DNA of 34,256 bases from Candidatus Izemoplasma sp. GTDB lineage: Bacteria > Bacillota_I > Bacilli_A > Izemoplasmatales > Izemoplasmataceae. The stretch is taken from assembly GCA_007117625.1 (NCBI GenBank), contig SKGE01000020.1, positions 1-34,256 on the forward strand, given 5' to 3'. Position 1 is the first letter of the stretch, and each line of letters opens with the position of its first letter. Positions 16,664 through 25,430 of this stretch are shown one piece after another. The position numbers and the translations under genes were made by a program. The notes under the pieces were generated by a model. That model ran no database searches and had not been told where the DNA came from. It saw only the letters and a program-made list of their open reading frames with translations.

Positions 16664-17903
16664 TCATCTCATCCTTTATCTCAAGATAGTTTTCTAAGGC
16701 TTTTAAATCAGCTTTTACAACATCCTTGTTTGGTACCGATTTTAAAGCATTATCGATATCCTTTAACCCATTTCCTGTGTTAATGAATACAATTGACTCA
16801 TGATGGTTTATAAGGTTCTTTTGTACTGCATCTTTTAATCCCGCATAACCTGCAGCAGACGCAGGTTCAGCAAAAATTCCTTCATAGTTACCTAATGTTT
16901 TCATCGCTTTAAGGATTGCTTCATCAGAAACTTTCACCATCGTACCTTTTGACTTTTTAACAGCTTCTAGAGCTTTAATTGGGTTTCTTGGAATGCCAAC
17001 AGCAATACTGTCAGCAAGTGTGTTTTCATCTGCTTCTTTAATGTCATGGTTCGTGTGAAACGATTGATATATGGGTGCACACCCTTCTGATTGTACGCCG
17101 AGTAATTTAGGTATATTATTGATCAAACCAAGTTTATAAAAATCGTAAAAACCTTTATAAAGACCTGCAATTGTACATCCATCACCCACTGAAACAACTA
17201 CCCAATCAGGAGCTTCAAAGTCTAGCTGTTCTATTATCTCATAGGCAACCGTCTTCTTACCCTCGACCATATGTGGATTCACCGCAGCATTGCGATTGTA
17301 CCAATGGTACTTATCAATGGCTTGTTTTGAAAGGTTATAGGCAGCTTTATAATCTCCATCCACACGGACAAGTTGTGCACCATACATTAGCAGTTGAGCT
17401 GTTTTTCCAAGTGGAGCTCGTTTTGGTACAAAAATAACGGTTTTCAAGCCTAACTTAGCTGCATTTCCAGCGAGTGAGGTTGCGGCATTGCCAGTTGACG
17501 CACAAGCAATTGTATCTTTTCCTAACTGATAAGCTTTTACGACTGCGACAAATGAAGCTCGATCTTTTAATGAACCTGTTGGTTGCATCCCCTCATCTTT
17601 GATGTGTAAGCTTTTTACCGCTAGCTGTTTTGTTAAGTTATTCGCAAACATTAAAGGTGTCCAACCGACCGACAGGGTATTTAATATCTCATCAGCTTTA
17701 ATACTTATCAAGTCCTTATATCTCCATATATTGAAAGTTTTGTGTTCAGTAAAGAATGACTTTGTTATTGTTTTCTTCAAATATTTGTAGTCATACACAA
17801 CATCTAATATTCCTTTGTCTTTACACTTAGGACAAGTATTAGACTGATTGAGATCGACTTTTTGATTACATGATACGCACAAACCATATTTTATATGCTT
17901 CAT
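16653..17903 (-). CDS. Threonine-synthase-like PLP enzyme with N-terminal zinc ribbon
   Basis: A fold-type II PLP enzyme of 416 residues. A zinc ribbon is formed by C9-x2-C12 and C24-x2-C27. The PLP lysine is Lys113 in PTGSLKDRAS. Further blocks are ACASTGNAATSLAGNAAKLGLK, VSVGDGCTIAGLYKGF (phosphate-binding glycine loop region) and EPASAAGYAGL. By itself the sequence would be annotated threonine synthase, but the setting argues for a catabolic ammonia-lyase or beta-elimination role on a purine-derived amino acid. Its ATG overlaps the ade stop codon (ATGA), and its 3' end overlaps the next PLP gene. The alternative, a true threonine synthase carried in the operon, cannot be excluded; no hom or thrB is present. 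Confidence 0.78.
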   Translation of the reverse strand: MKHIKYGLCVSCNQKVDLNQSNTCPKCKDKGILDVVYDYKYLKKTITKSFFTEHKTFNIWRYKDLISIKADEILNTLSVGWTPLMFANNLTKQLAVKSLHIKDEGMQPTGSLKDRASFVAVVKAYQLGKDTIACASTGNAATSLAGNAAKLGLKTVIFVPKRAPLGKTAQLLMYGAQLVRVDGDYKAAYNLSKQAIDKYHWYNRNAAVNPHMVEGKKTVAYEIIEQLDFEAPDWVVVSVGDGCTIAGLYKGFYDFYKLGLINNIPKLLGVQSEGCAPIYQSFHTNHDIKEADENTLADSIAVGIPRNPIKALEAVKKSKGTMVKVSDEAILKAMKTLGNYEGIFAEPASAAGYAGLKDAVQKNLINHHESIVFINTGNGLKDIDNALKSVPNKDVVKADLKALENYLEIKDEMNDS

Positions 17904-19624
17904 GAGGCTTCAGCCTCTATCGGAATATGTTTAAAGGTTTCGACATCAAACAAACCACAATCAGTAAGCTTAAGTGCAGGAATAACTGGGAGTGATAAAA
18001 AGGCTAGTGAGATAAACGGATCATCAATGGCATCATTTAATCCCATTTGATTGGCTTTTTGTGTCATTGAGAGTAGTTTTGAAGAAACTGTTTTGACATC
18101 ACTCGTTGTCATGATACCAGCAATTTCTAGCTGCAAAGCCTCAACAACTTGATCATGTTCAACCAAAACAATGCCTCCTTGATACTTAACAACTGCATCT
18201 AATGCAACTTCCATCGAACGATCATTGTCTCCAATGATGATAATATTGTGTGAATCATGAGCAATAGTCATTGCAATCGCACCATTCTTAAGACCATAGC
18301 CCTCGACTAAACCTAAGCCATAATTACCCGTTTTTTTATGACGTTCAATCACAGCTAACTTCATTAAATTATCATCAGAGGTTTGTTTATAGTACCCATT
18401 TTCAACCGTCACATTTAGGACTTTTTTCTCAGTAGTGATATTATTTTTAACCAATCCAATAACATTTACCTTATCGCTTTTTAAAGGCAGTCTAAAATCA
18501 ATTTTCTCACGATCAATATGCACGGTATCAATCACATATTTGTCTTTAACTTGTTTACTTTTAAACGTGGTTACTTGATTTTTTGCAACACATTTTCCAT
18601 CTTTATAAACAAGTCTTGGTTGAATATCTTCTAGGGTTTCAAAAACGATAAAATCGGCGCGGTACCCAATGCCAATCGCTCCTAGTTTTTTTAAGCGATA
18701 GCATTCCGCTGCGTTTATGGTTGCCATCCGAATCGCTTGAACCGGATCAACACCTTCGGCAATCGCTAGATTAACATTAAAGTTAATATGACCTTCTTTT
18801 TCGATATCTTCTGGATGTTTGTCATCTGTGCAAAAAAGCAAGCGACGATAGTTTTCTTTAGTAACGCCTTTTAGAAGTGTTTTTACGTTACGTGTTGCTG
18901 AGCCTTCTCGTAAATGGACATACATCCCACGCTTTAATCTTTCTAACATACTTTCTACTTTCGTACATTCGTGATCGGTTTCAACGCCTGCAGCGATGTA
19001 AGCGTTGAGATCATGTCCCAAAATATCTGGCGCATGTCCATCAATTGGATAGCGTTGCATGGCGTTAAGTTTTTCGTGGATGTTTTTCTCACCAGAAATA
19101 ACTGCAGGATAATCCATCACTTCACCAAGACCTAAAACATTAGAATGCTTGATCAGTCTTTTGATGTCCTTTGTAGTAATCGTTGCACCAGCATTTTCAA
19201 AAGCTGTGGCCGGTACACAACTGGGAATCATAAAAAACACGTTTAACGGAATATCTTGACTCGCTTTAATCATATACTCAATCCCCTTCACTCCACTTAC
19301 GTTAGCAATTTCATGAGGATCAGCAATGACTGTGGTGGTTCCTTTTGGTACAACGACCTCAGCAAACTGTGGCGGTGTCATCATCGAAGACTCAATATGT
19401 ACATGCCCATCAATAAATCCAGGTGCAACATAGTCTCCATTCAAATCAATGACTTGTTTGGCTGAATAGTCTCCAAAACCAACAAAAATACCATCATGCA
19501 CCGCAAGATTTATCGTTTCAATTTCTCCTGTAAAAACATTTATAAGGGATGCATTTTTAAGTAACAAATCAACAGTTTTATCCCCGCGTGCATATGGCAT
19601 AAGTGATTGTTTTTTCATAGACAT
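17900..19624 (-). CDS. ade: Adenine deaminase
   Basis: Converts adenine to hypoxanthine and ammonia, feeding the hydroxylases of the operon. It belongs to the amidohydrolase-type Ade family: metal motif GFIDGHVHIESSMM, then TTVIADPHEIANVSG, FFMIPSCVPAT, LGLGEVMDYPAVI, DGHAPDILGHDLNAYIAAG and FCTDDKHPEDI, with the family's C-terminal beta domain (AIMTIAHDSHNIIIIGDND). The length of about 574 residues is normal. Possible starts are GTG (19628-19630), ATG (19622-19624) and ATG (19616-19618); I use the ATG at 19622-19624, but the ribosome site (GAAAGTG) is modest. It lies 11 nt after the second FAD subunit gene. Confidence 0.95.
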   Translation of the reverse strand: MSMKKQSLMPYARGDKTVDLLLKNASLINVFTGEIETINLAVHDGIFVGFGDYSAKQVIDLNGDYVAPGFIDGHVHIESSMMTPPQFAEVVVPKGTTTVIADPHEIANVSGVKGIEYMIKASQDIPLNVFFMIPSCVPATAFENAGATITTKDIKRLIKHSNVLGLGEVMDYPAVISGEKNIHEKLNAMQRYPIDGHAPDILGHDLNAYIAAGVETDHECTKVESMLERLKRGMYVHLREGSATRNVKTLLKGVTKENYRRLLFCTDDKHPEDIEKEGHINFNVNLAIAEGVDPVQAIRMATINAAECYRLKKLGAIGIGYRADFIVFETLEDIQPRLVYKDGKCVAKNQVTTFKSKQVKDKYVIDTVHIDREKIDFRLPLKSDKVNVIGLVKNNITTEKKVLNVTVENGYYKQTSDDNLMKLAVIERHKKTGNYGLGLVEGYGLKNGAIAMTIAHDSHNIIIIGDNDRSMEVALDAVVKYQGGIVLVEHDQVVEALQLEIAGIMTTSDVKTVSSKLLSMTQKANQMGLNDAIDDPFISLAFLSLPVIPALKLTDCGLFDVETFKHIPIEAEAS

Positions 19625-19635
19625 GCCCACTTTCT

Positions 19636-20475
19636 TTATAGTGTGTTTAAAAATGCTTTAATTAAATTATTCGCAGTATATTTCCGATAATCTTTGTTAG
19701 AACGCTGATCATCAATCGGTTGAATGGAAGTGCTGTAAGCCTCTAATATAGCATTGACATTTTGTTTCACCTCATCGGGCGTTTTTTCACACAATCCCTT
19801 TTCAATATCCTGTCGCCGAATTAATCTTGCGGCAACAGCATTGATTGTCATGCGTATATCTTTGATAACATTGTTTTCAACGGATGCACAGCCAACAAAC
19901 GCAACCTTACTAATGGCATCCGCTCTTCTACCACCGACTTTCACAAAACAGGTTTGTGTGAAGCTGGATTTAGGAATGATGATTTCAGTGATTATTTCAT
20001 TTTGCTTTAACGCTGTTTTTCTCGGACCTAATATAAGCTCTGAAACCGTCGATAAACGCGTTTCTTTTTGACTTTTAATCTCTACTTTAGCATCGAGTGC
20101 ATAAAGCGCTAACAAACTATCCGCAGCGGGTGAGGCATTACCGATATTTCCGCTTAAAGTTGAAACTTTTCGGATTGCGGGGGATGCCATTTCATAGATG
20201 ACCTTACGCAATATTTCAGGCGTTAATGGGTGGTGCAACAACGTTTCTAAATCGGTCATACTACCGATTTTAATAAACGCGTTTTCTTCTTTGACATACT
20301 TCAACGCCTCAAGGTTAAAGCAAAAGAGCAGCGGGGCATCAAACTTCGGTGGAAGTTCACTCCAAGCCCGGTTTTGCACCATAAGATCCGTGCCCCCAGC
20401 GATAATCTTATAAGTTGTTTCATTTAAATGCTCTAGTGCTTCTTCTAAAGTCACAGGTATACGATGTCTTACCAT
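19636..20475 (-). CDS. Molybdenum hydroxylase B, FAD-binding subunit
   Basis: The FAD (CoxM/XdhB-type) subunit of the second xanthine-dehydrogenase-like enzyme, taking electrons from the FeS subunit to FAD and on to NAD or another acceptor. The two FAD-binding motifs are well kept: IIAGGTDLMVQ at about 22-32 and TLSGNIGNASPAADSLLALYAL at about 103-124. The C-terminal domain (KVGGRRADAISKVAFVG) is normal. It has 279 residues. It overlaps the end of the FeS subunit gene by 7 nt. It is the last of the Mo-FeS-FAD trio, the opposite order to the first trio in the same operon. Confidence 0.92.
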   Translation of the reverse strand: MVRHRIPVTLEEALEHLNETTYKIIAGGTDLMVQNRAWSELPPKFDAPLLFCFNLEALKYVKEENAFIKIGSMTDLETLLHHPLTPEILRKVIYEMASPAIRKVSTLSGNIGNASPAADSLLALYALDAKVEIKSQKETRLSTVSELILGPRKTALKQNEIITEIIIPKSSFTQTCFVKVGGRRADAISKVAFVGCASVENNVIKDIRMTINAVAARLIRRQDIEKGLCEKTPDEVKQNVNAILEAYSTSIQPIDDQRSNKDYRKYTANNLIKAFLNTL

Positions 20476-20942
20476 AATCCTTTCCCCATTTCTTTAGCAC
20501 GCAAGACCGCTTTAACGATCATATTGTATCCAGTGCATCTACAAAGATTACCAGAAAGACCAACGCGAATCTCTTCATCACTTGGATTGGGATTACGGTT
20601 TAATAAGCTCTCAACAGCAATAATCATCCCAGGAATACAAATACCGCATTGAACCGCACCCTCTTTAATAAATGCTTCTTCGATGACTGCATAGCGTTTT
20701 GTTTTAGAAAACCCTTCAATCGTCATAACCTCTTGATGGTGCACATTAGCAAGTGGAAGGATGCAACTGTTTACAATATGACCATTAATCAAAACAGCAC
20801 AAGCTCCACATTCACCTTCGCCACAGCCTTCTTTTGGTCCTGTATGTTTTAAATCATTACGAATCACATCTAAAAAGCGTCGACTTGGATCTGTATGAAG
20901 TTCTATGGGTTTTCCATTAAATGTAAAAGTTATTTTAGTCAT
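20469..20942 (-). CDS. Molybdenum hydroxylase B, [2Fe-2S] subunit
   Basis: The small iron-sulfur subunit that carries electrons from the Mo site to the FAD subunit. It has a plant-type ferredoxin cluster, GCGEGECGACAVL with a fourth Cys in NSCILPL, and the C-terminal helical cluster domain with QCGICIPG and GNLCRCTGYNMIV. All eight cysteine ligands are present. 157 residues, normal for CoxS/XdhC-type small subunits. The ATG lies inside the end of the Mo subunit gene (8-nt overlap). Confidence 0.95.
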   Translation of the reverse strand: MTKITFTFNGKPIELHTDPSRRFLDVIRNDLKHTGPKEGCGEGECGACAVLINGHIVNSCILPLANVHHQEVMTIEGFSKTKRYAVIEEAFIKEGAVQCGICIPGMIIAVESLLNRNPNPSDEEIRVGLSGNLCRCTGYNMIVKAVLRAKEMGKGLW

Positions 20943-23025
20943 TATTCATCAACTCCATTAGGTATTCAGGGGTTGCTGGAATTTTAGAAACTCTCTTATT
21001 GATAGCCATTTCGATCGCAATCGCAACCGCTGGAGCCCCACCGACGAGTGTTAGTTCACCCGCACCTTTGGCACCATATGGACCGTAGGCAAACGGATTA
21101 TCAAATAGAACAGTTTCTGTTTTTGCCATATCAACTGCAGTTGGGATAACATAGTCTGTCATATTTTTTTGTAATAGTTTTCCATTGCGATGATTCATTA
21201 CTTCTAAATAGCCATAAGCAACACCTTGTGCAGTCCCACCATCAGCTTGTCCTATCACGATGTTATCATCTAATGATTTTCCAACATCATATACACTCCA
21301 AATATGTTCTACACGAACTTCTAGACTTGCAGGATCAACTGATACTTCTACTACGTTGACACCCCAGGAATACGCTGGGTAAGCATCGCCATTAAAAGTT
21401 GCTTGGTCCCATTCCATATAGTCAGGCTGTTTATATGATTTATGAACTATTTGCGGTTTACCGCTTTGCCAGTTTTCATTAATTTCTTGAGCGGCTCTTG
21501 CGACTAAACCACCTACAACCATTGCCGTCCTTGATGCAACGGTTGGCCCAGAATCTGGGACAATATCAGTATCAGGGTTTGCAAAATGAATGGCTTCTAA
21601 TGGAAGTTCTAAAACCTCAGCCGCTACTTTCATTAAAGTTGTTTTTGCTCCTTGACCCATATCCACAGCAGCAATTTCTAAATAGACATGGTCGGCTTCA
21701 TCTTTACGGAGTTTAACTTTAGCCTTAATATGATCCGCTTCACCGCTTCCTGTAAAACCACAGCCGTGTAAAAACCAACTCATCCCGATACCTTTCATTT
21801 TTTCACTAGATTCATATAGCGCTTTCTTTTTGTGATAACCAGAAATTTGACAAGCTTTTTTAATCATCTCTGGCATTAATATTGGGTCTCTAAAGGTACC
21901 GCTTGTAGTGGTTTTGTCACCTTGTTTTGCAAGGTGTCTCAAGCGAAAATCATGGACATCTTCATTCAAGTCTTTAGCAAGATGATTGATAAACATTTCG
22001 ACTGCAAAAATCATTTGTGGCGCACCAAAGCCTCGAAAAGCTCCATTTGGGACAGTATTTGTGATATACACATCACCATCAACTTGTAAATGGTTGATGG
22101 TATAAGCACTTGTTGCGGCTATCATAGCACGTGATAAGACAACACTAGATAGACCTAAAAACGCCCCACCATCGATACCAACATGACTTTTTATGGCGGT
22201 TATATTATTTTCTTCATCAATCGCAGCCTCCATGGTGATTTTTGAAGGATGACGCTTTGTAGTGACTTCCATATCTTCTTCACGTTCATAAATTAGTTTT
22301 ATCGGCTTTTTTACTTTCTTTAGGGCGACTGCAAGTTGGCATCCGATTAGCGAAGGAAATTCTTCTTTACCACCAAAAGCACCACCAACTGTGGCTTGTA
22401 TAATTCTTACGTCTTCAGGCTTGCATGAAAGCGTATCTATAACAGCGTTTTTCACATAGTAAGGTGCTTGGATTGAACCAATCAGTGTTACTTTCTCATC
22501 TTCAAGCGTTCCTATGAAACCCTGTGGTTCTATATAAGCTTGTTCTTGATAACCAGTTTCATATGTATACTTAATCGTCTTTTTAGCTTCTTGAAAAGCA
22601 GTTTGAGGGTCGCCTTTCGTAAAGTGGTAGTCTACTTTACTTTGCACCATATCAAAAATAGGTGTTTCTTCTTGATAGGTAATTTTAATCTTATCAAAAA
22701 CAGCCTGAACCATTTCTTTAGAAGGACCAACCACCAACATAATCGGTTCTCCATAATGACTAATATTTTTCTCCGCAAAAACAGGCCAGTCCTCATAAAT
22801 CATCTTGACAACATTTTTACCTGGAATATCCTGATAATCTACAATCGTAACACCTTCTGGCAAAGGCGGCAGCTCAATCGACTGAATAACGCCTTTGGCG
22901 ATGGTAGACCGCACAGTTTTAGCGTAGTGAAGCCCTTCAACATGGTAATCACTAACATATTTCATCTTTCCAGATATTTTATCTTTTGCTTCAACTTTCG
23001 GCACCGATTTATTAATTGTACTCAA
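20935..23025 (-). CDS. Molybdenum hydroxylase B, Mo-binding subunit (xanthine-dehydrogenase type)
   Basis: The catalytic molybdopterin subunit, expected to hydroxylate a purine such as xanthine or hypoxanthine. Motifs: TVGGAFGGKEEFPS, NGAFRGFGAPQM, AVDMGQGAKTTLM, SGPTVASRTAMVVGG, and GPYGAKGAGELTLVGG carrying the catalytic Glu (about residue 657). The Glu after GGK (about 221) and the Arg in FRGFG match bovine xanthine dehydrogenase Glu802 and Arg880, which bind the purine, so this one looks like a genuine purine hydroxylase. I place the start at TTG (23023-23025): AGGAG lies 8 nt upstream, whereas the in-frame GTG at 23032-23034 overlaps that site. The product is about 696 residues, short but complete. 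Confidence 0.92.
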   Translation of the reverse strand: MSTINKSVPKVEAKDKISGKMKYVSDYHVEGLHYAKTVRSTIAKGVIQSIELPPLPEGVTIVDYQDIPGKNVVKMIYEDWPVFAEKNISHYGEPIMLVVGPSKEMVQAVFDKIKITYQEETPIFDMVQSKVDYHFTKGDPQTAFQEAKKTIKYTYETGYQEQAYIEPQGFIGTLEDEKVTLIGSIQAPYYVKNAVIDTLSCKPEDVRIIQATVGGAFGGKEEFPSLIGCQLAVALKKVKKPIKLIYEREEDMEVTTKRHPSKITMEAAIDEENNITAIKSHVGIDGGAFLGLSSVVLSRAMIAATSAYTINHLQVDGDVYITNTVPNGAFRGFGAPQMIFAVEMFINHLAKDLNEDVHDFRLRHLAKQGDKTTTSGTFRDPILMPEMIKKACQISGYHKKKALYESSEKMKGIGMSWFLHGCGFTGSGEADHIKAKVKLRKDEADHVYLEIAAVDMGQGAKTTLMKVAAEVLELPLEAIHFANPDTDIVPDSGPTVASRTAMVVGGLVARAAQEINENWQSGKPQIVHKSYKQPDYMEWDQATFNGDAYPAYSWGVNVVEVSVDPASLEVRVEHIWSVYDVGKSLDDNIVIGQADGGTAQGVAYGYLEVMNHRNGKLLQKNMTDYVIPTAVDMAKTETVLFDNPFAYGPYGAKGAGELTLVGGAPAVAIAIEMAINKRVSKIPATPEYLMELMNND

Positions 23026-23036
23026 AATACTCACTC

Positions 23037-24116
23037 CTAGGGTTTCATTTCAATCGCATGTGTTGGACATTGTTCAACACATAGGCCACATTGGAAACAT
23101 TTTTCTGTATTAAAAGTGATATTTTCTTCAAAGGTGATTGCGAAATATGGACAGACTTTTTCACAGAGCATACACTCGATACATTTTTCTTTGATAAGGT
23201 TTGGTGTATTCGCACTATATTTAACATTATTTTTAAGAGATGTCTTAATCACCGATTCAATTGAATCAAAACCGTATTTATCTAAAGCGGCTGGCAAATC
23301 ATTTATTATTTTTTCGTATAAATGCTTTCCTTTAATAAGTGCTGCTGAAAGCATTTGAACACCGCTCGCTCCTGCTAGTAAAAATTCAATGACATCATCT
23401 GCACTAGCAATACCCCCGACACCAATCACGGTTAAATCTGGTTCAGCTTGTTTGATTTTATAGACAACCGCTAACGCTAAGTTTTTAATCACTGGGCCGC
23501 TCGTCCACACAAAGCCTTCTTCATTTCCATATAAAATTTTCCGTGTTTTGATATCTATCTTCATGGTTGGTCCTAAGGAGTTAATCGCGACAATCCCGTT
23601 TGCTCCTGCAGATTTGATGATGTTTGCAAAACCTTCAGGGTTAGGAATATGTGGACTAATTTTCATGTACACTGGCTTTTTTGTGTACTTCCTAATCGTT
23701 TTAACCGTGTCTTCAATAACGGATAAATCGGTCCCTACATAATGCGTTGAGACTTCAAAAGCATCCGCAAAGTCATTAAACATCGGAATTAGTATTTCCA
23801 TATCTTCTTTTGAGTATCCAACACTAACAATGAGCGGACGATCTTTATGCTTCATGTATGCCGGTAAAAACGTATCGCGCCATCGCGCCATCGAATGTTC
23901 ACTCCATAATTCACTATTCATAATAGCGTTTTTATCTCCATAAATACATGGTTTTGGAATGTTAGGATCACTCGTTGAAATCGTTTTGGTTACAATCGCT
24001 CCGCAACCTGCATCATGTAAAAACTTAAGTTTTTCATCGTCGCCATTAAGGGGTCCTGCTGCAGGCATTAAAGGATTATTTAACACTAAACCATCAAAGC
24101 TCGTTTTTAATCTCAT
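23037..24116 (-). CDS. PreA/dihydroorotate-dehydrogenase-like flavoprotein with two 4Fe-4S clusters
   Basis: An FMN TIM-barrel protein (about 1-300) fused to an 8Fe ferredoxin tail, like the C-terminal half of dihydropyrimidine dehydrogenase (PreA). The flavin-phosphate region is VIGVGGIASADDVIEFLLAGASGVQML. The cluster ligands are C312-x2-C-x2-C-x3-C322 and C340-x2-C-x2-C-x3-C350. It probably reduces or oxidises a purine or pyrimidine-like ring intermediate. The active-site loop reads EVSTHYVG where DPD/DHOD enzymes have N-x-S-C-P: the catalytic Cys is replaced by Thr124. No PreA-partner (GltD-like) gene is present, so the electron donor is unknown. It overlaps ssnA by 4 nt (ATGA). Confidence 0.85.
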   Translation of the reverse strand: MRLKTSFDGLVLNNPLMPAAGPLNGDDEKLKFLHDAGCGAIVTKTISTSDPNIPKPCIYGDKNAIMNSELWSEHSMARWRDTFLPAYMKHKDRPLIVSVGYSKEDMEILIPMFNDFADAFEVSTHYVGTDLSVIEDTVKTIRKYTKKPVYMKISPHIPNPEGFANIIKSAGANGIVAINSLGPTMKIDIKTRKILYGNEEGFVWTSGPVIKNLALAVVYKIKQAEPDLTVIGVGGIASADDVIEFLLAGASGVQMLSAALIKGKHLYEKIINDLPAALDKYGFDSIESVIKTSLKNNVKYSANTPNLIKEKCIECMLCEKVCPYFAITFEENITFNTEKCFQCGLCVEQCPTHAIEMKP

Positions 24117-25426
24117 AGCTCTTCCTCATTTCTTATCCGTTTCCATAATTTTGTTGATACATGTGAAGCTTCTTTATACTTATTCATTAAATGTTTAGAA
24201 ACGGTATAGTTTGATACTTTTTCAACGCCATTAATGTATACTGATTTTGGTTTAAAACTATGCATAAGACCATACACCAAATGTCCAAATGCATTTGACG
24301 CATCAATCGGAGTCGGAGCTGCGTAAGGGACTAACATAAAGTCCGCTTGATAACCTGATTGAAGTTTTCCTAATTTTGTATTAAGTCGTTTCGATACATA
24401 AGCATACGTATTTTTGATGATGCTTAATAAATCTTCCAAACCAAAAGCGGTTGGCGATCTTTCTTTTAAATGCATGGCATAGAGGATTGTTAGGTATTCC
24501 GTGGCAATGGTTGTGGATAAGCCATCGTTTCCAAGAATGACAGGAACACCATGTTTTTTTAGCTTTAGGTAATTAGGTAATCCAACAGCATTATTCATGT
24601 TCGATGTAACGTTTAAAGCAACGACGCATTTATGTTTTTTTAGCAAAGCGATTTCTTCATCGTTCATAAACAGCCCATGCGTAATAATACTGTCTTCTGT
24701 AAGTAAGTTATGCCTTGCTAAACGATCGATGATACGCTGATTATATTTTTTTAAGGCATCTGCTTCATCAAGTTCACTTTCAGCAACATGGATGTGAATC
24801 GGTTCTTGATTAAGGACCTTTGAAACTTTTTTCAATGTTGCTTCTGATAAACTCATCGAGGCATGTAATCCAAAATGGCCGCTTACCATCGAGGTTTTAT
24901 TCAAAGGTGATTTTAAGAAATTAACATTTTCTTGTATGGCTTCATCGACATTGAATCGGTCGCTCGTTTCGAAACAAAAAAGTCCACGAAGTCCAACCGT
25001 ATCAATGACGCTGTTTTTTAACATCGTTAAAGATCCTGATATGTCTTTTCCGCTGGCGTGGTGGTCAATAATCGTCGTAACACCATTTTTTAAAGCATCG
25101 ATTGCATGGACAATACCACTATAGTAGGTTGCTTGATTATCTAAATGTTTGTCGAGCTTCCACCACAATTGATCTAATATATCCTGAAAGTTTTTCGGAT
25201 TGAAATCGGGTGACCAACCGCGTGCAAATGTTGAATATATATGTGTGTGACCGACCACAAAAGATGGTAGTAACCATTCACCCGAACCATCTTTTATTTG
25301 ATATTCATCATCGACAAAATCTTCCATCTTGCCCACTGAAATAATCTTATCATCATAGATGATATAGCCGTTTTCAATATATTGCTCATAATCGTATAAT
25401 CGAACATTTATGATGGCTTTCTTCAC
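24113..25426 (-). CDS. ssnA: SsnA-type aminohydrolase (chlorohydrolase/guanine deaminase superfamily)
   Basis: A metal-dependent amidohydrolase-superfamily enzyme. Motifs: PSFVVGHTHIYSTFARG (metal H-x-H), QLWWKLDKHLD, which is characteristic of SsnA, HFGLHASMSLSE, IHVAESELDE (metal His), ITHGLFMND and LGNDGLSTT (metal Asp). SsnA is found next to ygeX/ygeY/xdh in E. coli and in purine-degrading anaerobes; deamination or ring hydrolysis of a purine derivative is likely. The start is GTG at 25424-25426, 7 nt after AAGGAG, which is formed by the last codons of the upstream gene; an ATG at 25471 would be upstream of that site. About 437 residues. Confidence 0.88.
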   Translation of the reverse strand: MKKAIINVRLYDYEQYIENGYIIYDDKIISVGKMEDFVDDEYQIKDGSGEWLLPSFVVGHTHIYSTFARGWSPDFNPKNFQDILDQLWWKLDKHLDNQATYYSGIVHAIDALKNGVTTIIDHHASGKDISGSLTMLKNSVIDTVGLRGLFCFETSDRFNVDEAIQENVNFLKSPLNKTSMVSGHFGLHASMSLSEATLKKVSKVLNQEPIHIHVAESELDEADALKKYNQRIIDRLARHNLLTEDSIITHGLFMNDEEIALLKKHKCVVALNVTSNMNNAVGLPNYLKLKKHGVPVILGNDGLSTTIATEYLTILYAMHLKERSPTAFGLEDLLSIIKNTYAYVSKRLNTKLGKLQSGYQADFMLVPYAAPTPIDASNAFGHLVYGLMHSFKPKSVYINGVEKVSNYTVSKHLMNKYKEASHVSTKLWKRIRNEEEL

Positions 25427-25430
25427 TGTA

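Noticed and set aside
16653-17903. Housekeeping threonine synthase
   Set aside because: Sequence alone would allow it, but it overlaps ade and a second PLP gene in a catabolic operon with no other threonine genes; kept as an alternative only.
19754-20071. A 105-codon plus-strand open frame opposite the FAD subunit gene
   Set aside because: Antisense shadow of a conserved gene; no ribosome site and no domain-like sequence.
22540-23040. A 166-codon plus-strand open frame opposite the Mo subunit of hydroxylase B
   Set aside because: It lies wholly antisense to a clearly conserved gene, is of odd composition (rich in N, F, R), and lacks a ribosome site and recognisable motifs.
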